From Jiangellaceae bacterium (GTDB lineage: Bacteria; Actinomycetota; Actinomycetes; Jiangellales; Jiangellaceae): a stretch of 6,107 nt of DNA. Every line of letters starts with the position of its first letter. The stretch's first letter is position 1. Under the pieces are notes generated by a model that did not search any database, was not told the DNA's origin, and saw only the letters and a list, made by a program, of their open reading frames with translations. The position numbers and the translations under genes are program-made. The stretch spans positions 1 to 6,107 of the forward strand of contig JASLBX010000591.1 in the NCBI GenBank assembly GCA_030146385.1, in the 5' to 3' direction. Shown in pieces: positions 1 through 4,045 of the stretch.

Positions 1-244
1 GGGCCATCTTCTGGCTCACCCGGCCGGCGACGATCATCAGGTCGGCCTGGCGCGGCGAGGCCCGGAACACCTCCATGCCGAACCGGGACGAGTCATGCCG
101 CGGGCCGCCGAACGCCATCATCTCGATCGCGCAGCACGCGAGCCCGAACGTCGCGGGCCACATCGAGCCCTTGCGCGCCCAGCCGGCGAACTTCTCCAGC
201 GACGTCAGCAGGACGCCGGAAGGTAGCTTTTCCTCAATACCCAT
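1..244 (-). CDS. nuoB: NADH-quinone oxidoreductase subunit B (NuoB), N-terminal part, runs off the left edge
   Basis: NuoB is the peripheral-arm subunit of respiratory complex I that carries iron-sulfur cluster N2, the last cluster before the quinone. Only the first 81 codons are present. The reading frame starts MGIEEKLPSG and contains the family core: GSMWPATFGLACCAIEMM (about residues 27-43) with the tandem cysteines C37-C38 that ligate N2, then RFGMEVFRASPRQADLMIVAG (about 54-74, beginning at R54). The ATG is 16 bases after the nuoA stop. It is preceded by AGAGGAGGGAG, a strong ribosome binding site that overlaps the nuoA stop codon, so the two genes are almost certainly cotranscribed. 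The remaining two cluster-ligating cysteines and the C-terminus lie outside the window. Identification is by motif and context and is secure. Confidence 0.96.
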   Translation of the reverse strand, partial: MGIEEKLPSGVLLTSLEKFAGWARKGSMWPATFGLACCAIEMMAFGGPRHDSSRFGMEVFRASPRQADLMIVAGRVSQKMA

Positions 245-260
245 GGTTGCGCTCCCTCCT

Positions 261-620
261 CTAGTCCCAGTCCAGTCCGCCGCGGCGCCACTCGTAGACG
301 AACGGCACCGTGATCAGGAACAGGAACGTCACCATCGCGACAAAGCCGAAGAGGCCGAGGTGATCGAACCGCACCGCCCAGGGGTACAGGAACACGATCT
401 CTATGTCGAAGATGATGAATGTCATTGCGGTCAGGTAGTACTTCACCGGGAACCTACCGCCACCGACCGGCTGGGGTGTCGGCTCGATCCCGCACTCGTA
501 GGAGTCGACCTTGGCGCGGTTGAACGTCTGCCTACCCACCAGCTGCGAGGTCACCAGGGTGACGACCGCGAAGATCGCGGCCAGGGCGATCAGCCCGATG
601 ATCGGCACGTACGGGTTCAT
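261..620 (-). CDS. nuoA: NADH-quinone oxidoreductase subunit A (NuoA)
   Basis: NuoA is a small membrane subunit of complex I at the junction of the membrane and peripheral arms, near the quinone site. The 119-residue product has the expected three membrane segments (about residues 5-27, 61-82 and 88-109). The conserved loop signature YECGIEP is at 41-47, and FDIEIVFLYPWA at 71-82 carries the conserved acidic residues of helix 2. Length matches the family. The ATG has a good ribosome binding site, AGAGGGGGT, six bases or so upstream. It is the first nuo gene of the operon and is followed at once by nuoB. Upstream, menJ ends 83 bases away, and that gap has no terminator that I can see, so read-through from menJ is plausible. 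Two tiny frames in the gap lead into this start codon by an ATGA overlap. Confidence 0.97.
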   Translation of the reverse strand: MNPYVPIIGLIALAAIFAVVTLVTSQLVGRQTFNRAKVDSYECGIEPTPQPVGGGRFPVKYYLTAMTFIIFDIEIVFLYPWAVRFDHLGLFGFVAMVTFLFLITVPFVYEWRRGGLDWD

Positions 621-667
621 CCGACCCCCTCTATGTTCGGCGTCCCCATGCTAGTGACGCAGATCAT
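617..667 (-). CDS. Candidate 16-codon upstream ORF coupled to nuoA
   Basis: This short frame encodes MICVTSMGTPNIEGVG. Its ATG is preceded by GGAGGACCAAC, one of the best ribosome binding sites in the window, with six bases between GGAGG and the ATG. Its TGA stop overlaps the nuoA ATG as ATGA, the arrangement used for translational coupling. The peptide resembles nothing I know. It may be a leader whose translation feeds ribosomes to nuoA, or a chance frame in an 83-base gap. The evidence is only the ribosome binding site and the overlap, so confidence is low to moderate. Confidence 0.35.
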   Translation of the reverse strand: MICVTSMGTPNIEGVG

Positions 668-699
668 GTTGGTCCTCCGGAACACACAGGTCTCCTCAT
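664..699 (-). CDS. Possible 11-codon upstream ORF between menJ and the nuoA leader frame
   Basis: The frame encodes MRRPVCSGGPT. It begins four bases after the menJ stop and ends in a TGA that overlaps the ATG of the next small frame (ATGA). It has only a poor ribosome binding site (GAGGG directly against the ATG, overlapping the menJ stop). If translated, it would be by reinitiation after menJ, linking menJ to nuoA through two ATGA junctions. Chance is a serious alternative for a frame this short. Confidence 0.18.
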   Translation of the reverse strand: MRRPVCSGGPT

Positions 700-703
700 G
701 CCC

Positions 704-1996
704 TCACGCGGCCGGTGCCAGCCGGGTCAGGGTGTTGATCAGACGGTCATAGACGTCACCGTCGCGACGATCGGTCAGGTTGGCCAGCAGCTTGAGTACC
801 AGCCGCATCAGCGACGGGTGCGGCAATCCGCGCCGGGTGCAGAGTTTCATGACGCGCGGATCACCAATCAACCTTACGAAGATCCGCCCCAGCGTGTAGT
901 AGCCCCCGTGGTCCTGCTTGAGCGCCGTCGGGTAGCCCTGGAGCACCCGCTCCCGCTCGGCAGCGGTCGCGCGGGCCGAGGCGTCAGCGATCACTGTGGC
1001 GGCCAGGCTCGCCGCTTCCATCGCGTAGTCGATGCCCTCGCCATTGAACGGGTTGACCATCCCGCCCGCGTCTCCGACCAGGAGCAGCCCCCGCGAGTAG
1101 TGCGGCTGCCGGTTGAACGCCATCGGCAAAGCCGCGCTGCGGATCGGTCCGACCTGGTTCTCCTCGGTGAATCCCCAGTGCTCTGGCGTCTGGGCGACCC
1201 AGCGCTTGAGCATCTGCCGGTAGTCGACCTGCCCGAAGGCCTTGGACGTGTTCAGGATGCCGAGACCCACATTGCTGGTGCCGTTTCCCGTCCCGAAGAT
1301 CCAGCCGTAGCCCGGGAGCAGCTCCTCATGGCCGTGCTCGTTGCGCACGGGGAGTTCCAGCCAGGACTCCATCCAGTCATCGTCGTGGCGCGGCGTGGTG
1401 AAGTACGTCCGGACAGCCACCCCCATCGGGCGGTCGTCCCGCTTGTGGATGCCCATCGCGGTCGCGAGGCGGGACGACACTCCGTCCGCGGCGACGACCA
1501 CCGGCGCCCGATAGGTGGCCTGCGGGCCGGCGGGGCGGCCTCGATCATCCACCGGCTTGGCCGTGACACCGACGACGCGGCCGGTCCGCTCGTCGATCAC
1601 AGGCCCAGTGACGTTCGTGCTCTCGTGGAGTCTCGCCCCGGACTTCTCAGCGTGCCGGGCCAGGATCTCGTCGAAGTCCATCCGGGTGCGGACGAGCCCG
1701 TAGTTGGGGTAGCTCGCCAGGTCGGGCCAGGGCATCTCGATCCGCATGCCGCCGCCGATGACCCGGAGCCCGTGGTTACGGATCCAGCCCGGGGCGGAGA
1801 TATCGACGCCCATCCGGACGAGCTGCCGAACGGCCCGCGGGGTCAGCCCGTCGCCGCACACCTTGTCGCGAGGGAAGGACGCCTTCTCCAGCATTAGGAC
1901 GTCGAGCCCGGCCCGCGCCAGGTAATACGCCGTCGTAGAGCCTGCGGGTCCAGCGCCTACGACGATGACATCAGCGTCGTTGGCCGTCGGGCTCAT
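704..1996 (-). CDS. menJ: Geranylgeranyl reductase family flavoprotein, probable menaquinone reductase (MenJ type)
   Basis: This is a FAD-dependent oxidoreductase of the geranylgeranyl reductase family, 430 residues, the usual length. The N-terminal dinucleotide-binding fold has VGAGPAGS at 13-20. The family motif FPRDKVCGDGLTPRAV follows at 41-56, ADGVSS is at 170-175, and the second FAD-binding motif GDAGGMVNPFNGEGI is at 308-322. Actinobacterial members such as M. tuberculosis MenJ saturate one isoprene unit of the menaquinone side chain, so a membrane-associated role is likely. The position between menG and nuoA supports a quinone substrate, but sequence alone does not exclude another polyprenyl substrate. 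The ATG follows CCGAGGACCGC, a usable ribosome binding site, and MSPTANDADVIVVGAG is a normal-length lead into the FAD fold. A CRP-like palindrome lies 28-45 bases upstream. The opposite strand holds a long open frame that I regard as a shadow. Confidence 0.85.
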   Translation of the reverse strand: MSPTANDADVIVVGAGPAGSTTAYYLARAGLDVLMLEKASFPRDKVCGDGLTPRAVRQLVRMGVDISAPGWIRNHGLRVIGGGMRIEMPWPDLASYPNYGLVRTRMDFDEILARHAEKSGARLHESTNVTGPVIDERTGRVVGVTAKPVDDRGRPAGPQATYRAPVVVAADGVSSRLATAMGIHKRDDRPMGVAVRTYFTTPRHDDDWMESWLELPVRNEHGHEELLPGYGWIFGTGNGTSNVGLGILNTSKAFGQVDYRQMLKRWVAQTPEHWGFTEENQVGPIRSAALPMAFNRQPHYSRGLLLVGDAGGMVNPFNGEGIDYAMEAASLAATVIADASARATAAERERVLQGYPTALKQDHGGYYTLGRIFVRLIGDPRVMKLCTRRGLPHPSLMRLVLKLLANLTDRRDGDVYDRLINTLTRLAPAA

Positions 1997-2024
1997 GCGG
2001 TCCTCGGTGCGGTGTCGGCGGGTT

Positions 2025-2040
2025 CGTGAAAGCGTTCACG
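2025..2040. promoter_or_regulatory. CRP/FNR-like palindrome upstream of menJ
   Basis: The sequence CGTGA-N6-TCACG sits in a longer perfect palindrome, TCGTGAA-AGCG-TTCACGA (2024-2041). The half-site GTGA-N6-TCAC matches the core of the CRP/GlxR consensus TGTGA-N6-TCACA, with both outer T/A positions changed to C/G. It lies 28 bases before the menJ ATG and downstream of the best promoter guess, which would suit repression. The regulator is inferred only from the shape of the site. Confidence 0.4.
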
Positions 2041-2056
2041 AGCACGTTTCCAGGCC

Positions 2057-2085
2057 AGTCTAGGGCCAAGCGAGCGGTGCTCTAA
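2057..2085 (-). promoter_or_regulatory. Possible menJ promoter
   Basis: On the minus strand there is a -10-like TAGACT at 2062-2057 and a weak -35-like TTAGAG at 2085-2080, separated by 17 bases. Transcription would start near 2050, about 54 bases before the menJ ATG. The -10 is good and the -35 poor. The rest of the 210-base menG-menJ gap contains no gene or convincing terminator; I see only a repeated CGTTGATC (2154-2161 and 2201-2208). Confidence 0.25.
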
Positions 2086-2206
2086 CGCGGGGGGACTCGC
2101 TACCCGACCTGCACATTTACGCTTGAATCACGTTGCCAAATTCGGCCCACCACGTTGATCGAAGAACCCTTATCATCCCGGCTATACGGGTAGCATCTTC
2201 CGTTGA

Positions 2207-2899
2207 TCAAGGAGCAAGCGCGTGGTGGATTGCCACGATGCCGCCCGACAGGTTGCGCCACTTCACCTGCGTCCACCCCGCGCCTGCGATCGCCGACGCC
2301 ATCGCGCGCTGGTCGGGCCAGGCAGGAATGGACTCGCCCAGATAGACGTACGCCTCGGGATTGCTAGCCACGCGCCGGGCGATGGCTGGGATGGCCCGCA
2401 TCAGGTACTCCAGGTACACGAGCCGGAACGGCCCCCAGGTCGGGTGGCTGAACTCGCACAGCACCAGCCGTCCGCCCGGCCGCGTCACCCGCAGCATTTC
2501 GCGCAGCGCGGCGTCCGAGTCGTGCACGTTGCGGAGACCGAACGAAGTGGTCACCGCGTCGAAGGACGCGTCGGCGAACGGCAGGCGCATGGCATCGCCG
2601 GCGACGAACGGCAGCAACGGCCGGCGGCGGCGTCCCTCGTGCAGCATGCCGAGCGAGAAGTCGCACGGGACGACGAACGCGCCGGCACTCGCAAAAGGCG
2701 CACTCGACGTTCCAGTGCCGGCCGCGAGATCCAACACCCGCTCACCCGGCCGCACATCCACGGCCTGTTCAACCGCCCGCCGCCAGAGCCGGTCCTGCCC
2801 GAGCGACAGCACGTCGTTCGTCCGGTCGTACCGCTCAGCCACGTCGTCGAACATTGCCGCCACATCCTGCGGCTGCTTGTCCAGGGAGGCACGCGTCAC
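2207..2899 (-). CDS. menG: Demethylmenaquinone methyltransferase (MenG/UbiE family)
   Basis: MenG transfers a methyl group from S-adenosylmethionine to demethylmenaquinone, the last step of menaquinone synthesis. With the chosen start the protein has 230 residues, normal for actinobacteria. The SAM-binding motif VLDLAAGTGT is at 55-64, GDAMRLPF at 101-108, SFGLRNV at 119-125, RVTRPGGRL at 137-145, the family signature SNPEAYVYLGESI at 179-191, and RNLSGGIVAIH at 215-225. I chose the GTG at 2899-2897 because the product then begins (M)TRASLDKQPQDVAAMFDDVA, which lines up with the known mycobacterial N-terminus. The frame stays open upstream to a GTG at 2974, but that would add 25 unrelated residues. 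There is no Shine-Dalgarno sequence before the chosen start. A TACCCT hexamer eight bases upstream suggests a leaderless mRNA. menJ follows downstream on the same strand. Confidence 0.93.
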   Translation of the reverse strand: MTRASLDKQPQDVAAMFDDVAERYDRTNDVLSLGQDRLWRRAVEQAVDVRPGERVLDLAAGTGTSSAPFASAGAFVVPCDFSLGMLHEGRRRRPLLPFVAGDAMRLPFADASFDAVTTSFGLRNVHDSDAALREMLRVTRPGGRLVLCEFSHPTWGPFRLVYLEYLMRAIPAIARRVASNPEAYVYLGESIPAWPDQRAMASAIAGAGWTQVKWRNLSGGIVAIHHALAP

Positions 2900-2907
2900 G
2901 AGCGTCA

Positions 2908-2936
2908 AGGGTAGTTCGCTGTGAGATAAGCCGTTG
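2908..2936 (-). promoter_or_regulatory. Possible menG promoter giving a leaderless mRNA
   Basis: Minus-strand TACCCT (2913-2908) fits the actinobacterial -10 pattern TAnnnT. It ends eight bases before the chosen GTG, so transcription would begin at or next to the start codon. That would explain the absence of a ribosome binding site. The -35 region (CAACGG, 2936-2931, 17-base spacing) is poor. It overlaps the -35 of the divergent small-RNA promoter. Confidence 0.3.
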
Positions 2937-2963
2937 CTTTGCGGCCACCTGTGGTCGTACGGT
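2934..2963 (+). promoter_or_regulatory. Candidate promoter of the small structured transcript
   Basis: TTGCTT (2934-2939) and TACGGT (2958-2963) are separated by 18 bases and fit the SigA-type -35/-10 pattern tolerated in actinobacteria. Transcription would start near 2970, a few bases before the extended Shine-Dalgarno. It overlaps the proposed menG promoter back to back. Confidence 0.4.
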
Positions 2964-2977
2964 CTGACATACACGGG

Positions 2978-2990
2978 AAGGAGGTGGTCC
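2978..2990 (+). promoter_or_regulatory. Extended Shine-Dalgarno, 13 bases complementary to the 16S 3' end
   Basis: AAGGAGGTGGTCC can pair with the canonical 16S rRNA 3' tail GGAUCACCUCCUU over 13 contiguous positions, 12 Watson-Crick and one G-U. The other ribosome binding sites in this window match four to six bases. It ends five bases before the ATG at 2996, so GGAGG itself is 11 bases from the start codon, a little far. Confidence 0.6.
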
Positions 2991-2995
2991 GCAGA

Positions 2996-3034
2996 ATGTA
3001 TAGCTCTGGGACTCGTGAGGTGACCGCCCGCTAG
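2996..3034 (+). CDS. Candidate 12-residue peptide in the structured transcript
   Basis: ATG to TAG encodes MYSSGTREVTAR. Support comes from the very strong Shine-Dalgarno upstream and from the way the frame fits the RNA. Its last three codons and its stop lie in the 5' arm of the 14-bp stem (3026-3039), and codons 8-10 overlap the 5' arm of the outer stem (3019-3024). A ribosome reaching the stop would open both. The peptide has no run of one amino acid, so it is not a classical amino-acid-sensing leader. I do not recognise it. The nucleotide string gave me a sense of familiarity as a conserved actinobacterial element, but I cannot confirm that. Codon choice includes TAT and TCT, unusual against the GC-rich neighbours. 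Confidence 0.45.
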   Translation: MYSSGTREVTAR

Positions 3035-3102
3035 GAGCGTTCACCGCTCGCCACGCGCAGCGCACCAGCGCTCCGTAGCGGGCAATCCCAAGGACAGTCA
3101 CC

Positions 3103-3190
3103 CAGCCCGCGGGGCCCCCGGACCTTGTCCCTCCGGGCCGGACGGACGCCTCGTTGCGGACGCCCGGAAGTGGCCCGCGGGCTGCTTTTT
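3103..3190 (+). terminator. Branched intrinsic terminator of the small transcript
   Basis: CAGCCCGCGGG (3103-3113) pairs perfectly with CCCGCGGGCTG (3174-3184), and CC 3115-3116 adds two pairs with GG 3172-3173 after a bulged G. The stem encloses two smaller hairpins: CCCGGA 3117-3122 with TCCGGG 3132-3137, and CCGG 3138-3141 with CCGG 3164-3167. C plus T5 (3185-3190) follows. The T run is on the plus strand only, so this does not serve pdxH. Confidence 0.6.
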
Positions 3191-3201
3191 CTCCGCAGCG
3201 C

Positions 3202-3846
3202 TCACGGCGCCAGCCGCTCCAGACGCCACAGGCCCGAACCTGCAAGGCGCGAGTAGCGGAGCCGATCGTGCAACCGCGCCGGGCCGCCTTGCCAGAACTC
3301 GATCGAGTCGGACGTCACCCGGAACCCGCCCCAGAAGTCGGGCAGTGGAACGTCGCGGGTGAACCGCTCAGCCATCACGGCCGCGCTGCGCTCCAGCTCA
3401 TCGCGAGACGCGATCACCGACGACTGCTCGCTGGCCCACGCTCCGAGCTGGGACTCCCTGGGACGCGTCGCCCAGTACGCGGCGGCCTCGTCTCGCGACA
3501 CCTCGGCCGCGGTTCCGGTCACGACGACCTGGCGCTCCATAGCGATCCACGGAAAGCAGAGCGACACGCCGGGGCTGACCGCCATCTCGGCTGCCTTCCG
3601 CGACCGCAGGTTCGTAAAGAACACGAATCCCGTCTCGTCGAGTTCCTTGAGCAGGACGTGGCGTGTACTGGGACGTCCGGACGCATCGGCCGTCGCCAGA
3701 ACCATCGCGTTCGGTTCGGCCAGCCCGGCCCCGACGGCGGCGGCCAGCCAGGCGCGGAAGAGCTCGAACGGATCGGCGGGAACCTCGGACTCGAGCAGCC
3801 GTCCACTCCGGTACGACCGACGCATCGCCGACAGATCCTCGTCCAC
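3202..3846 (-). CDS. pdxH: Pyridoxine/pyridoxamine 5'-phosphate oxidase (PdxH)
   Basis: PdxH is a cytosolic FMN flavoprotein that oxidises pyridoxine or pyridoxamine phosphate to pyridoxal phosphate (PLP) with oxygen. With the chosen start it has 214 residues, the usual length. Motifs in order (numbered from that start): RPSTRHVLLK at 58-67 and the FTNLRSRKA segment at 77-85 for FMN, ERQVVVTG at 104-111, RPRESQLGAWAS at 128-139, WGGFRV at 172-177, and FWQGGPARLHDR at 184-195 with the conserved Arg-x-His of the substrate pocket. The start is uncertain. I chose GTG 3846-3844, giving (M)DEDLSAMRRSYRSG, which fits family N-termini. An in-frame ATG at 3825 would remove seven residues, and a GTG at 3906 would add 20. 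No start has a strong ribosome binding site. The gene is divergent from citrate synthase and convergent with the small transcript. A TACGGT at 3887-3882 may be its -10. Confidence 0.93.
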   Translation of the reverse strand: MDEDLSAMRRSYRSGRLLESEVPADPFELFRAWLAAAVGAGLAEPNAMVLATADASGRPSTRHVLLKELDETGFVFFTNLRSRKAAEMAVSPGVSLCFPWIAMERQVVVTGTAAEVSRDEAAAYWATRPRESQLGAWASEQSSVIASRDELERSAAVMAERFTRDVPLPDFWGGFRVTSDSIEFWQGGPARLHDRLRYSRLAGSGLWRLERLAP

Positions 3847-3926
3847 GGCGGACAAGCCTGCCACGAGAATGCTTAGGCAGGACCGTACAAATGTGGGATA
3901 TCGCACAGTCGTCCGGTCCTGACTTG

Positions 3927-3954
3927 TTGAACTCCCACAGTTTCACGGCAGAAT
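3927..3954 (+). promoter_or_regulatory. Possible promoter of the citrate synthase gene
   Basis: TTGAAC (3927-3932) and CAGAAT (3949-3954) are spaced 16 bases apart. Transcription would begin near 3961, about 85 bases before the ATG. Match quality is moderate. It lies in the 199-base pdxH-citrate synthase divergent region. Confidence 0.25.
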
Positions 3955-3980
3955 GAATCGTTGAGCGACCAACTTTGTTC

Positions 3981-4008
3981 GCCAAACGACACATCCACGA
4001 CGTTTGGC
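3981..4008. promoter_or_regulatory. Inverted repeat upstream of citrate synthase, candidate operator
   Basis: GCCAAACG (3981-3988) and CGTTTGGC (4001-4008) form a perfect 8-8 inverted repeat with a 12-base spacer. The arm centres are 20 bp apart, about two helical turns, as expected for a dimeric regulator on one DNA face. It is 37 bases before the ATG and would be just downstream of the promoter guess, suiting a repressor. The left arm lies within ACTTTGTTCGCCAAA, which loosely recalls the TTTGCAAA sites of RamB and PrpR, but the resemblance is weak. The RNA could also form a hairpin here; no T run follows. Confidence 0.45.
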
Positions 4009-4045
4009 ACAGTTCGGGGGCCACGAGCAATCCTAGGGAGCGTGC

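Larger units (their letters stand above)
2970..3192 (+). ncRNA. Candidate small structured transcript carrying a 12-codon ORF
   Basis: I infer a transcript of about 220 nt from a promoter-like pair upstream, strong structure, and a terminator at its end. In order it contains: an extended Shine-Dalgarno (2978-2990); a short ORF (2996-3034); a stem pairing 3026-3039 with 3069-3083 (14 base pairs, one bulged G at 3075); an outer stem GGTGAC 3019-3024 with GTCACC 3097-3102; and the terminator structure 3103-3184 followed by T5. The stems are exactly nested. No long gene follows on this strand: pdxH converges from the right and ends ten bases beyond the T run. I do not recognise an RNA family; it is not tmRNA, RNase P or SRP RNA by their usual motifs. 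It may be a translated small RNA, a leader-attenuator that governs antisense read-through into pdxH, or a regulatory RNA acting through its ribosome-binding segment. The structure is seen; transcription is inferred. Confidence 0.5.

Noticed and set aside
75..752. A 225-codon plus-strand frame across nuoB, nuoA and the menJ end
   Set aside because: It is antisense to well-identified genes, spans three of them and their gaps, and encodes low-complexity sequence without a recognisable domain.
698..1897. A 399-codon open frame on the plus strand opposite menJ
   Set aside because: Its product is rich in Arg, His, Val and Pro, with no fold or motif, and it lies wholly antisense to a clear flavoprotein gene. 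GC-rich coding DNA often leaves such frames open.
2025..2040. Reading the menJ upstream palindrome as a LacI-family operator
   Set aside because: LacI-type sites are centred on CpG; here the symmetry centre falls one base off the CG. The GTGA-N6-TCAC reading fits better.
2178..2195. Hairpin CCCG-GCTATA-CGGG after menG as a terminator
   Set aside because: The stem has only four pairs and there is no T run on the minus strand.
2222..2914. Plus-strand open frame of 230 codons opposite menG
   Set aside because: Shadow of menG: it has an Arg/His/Pro-rich product, no motif and no ribosome binding site.
2900..2974. N-terminal extension of MenG from the GTG at 2974
   Set aside because: The extra 25 residues do not resemble MenG N-termini, and the frame would cross the proposed promoters. 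The start at 2899 aligns with the family.
2835..3245. Minus-strand 136-codon frame crossing the small-transcript region
   Set aside because: It overlaps the ends of both menG and pdxH on the same strand in another frame and runs through the inverted repeats. Its composition is typical of noncoding GC-rich DNA.
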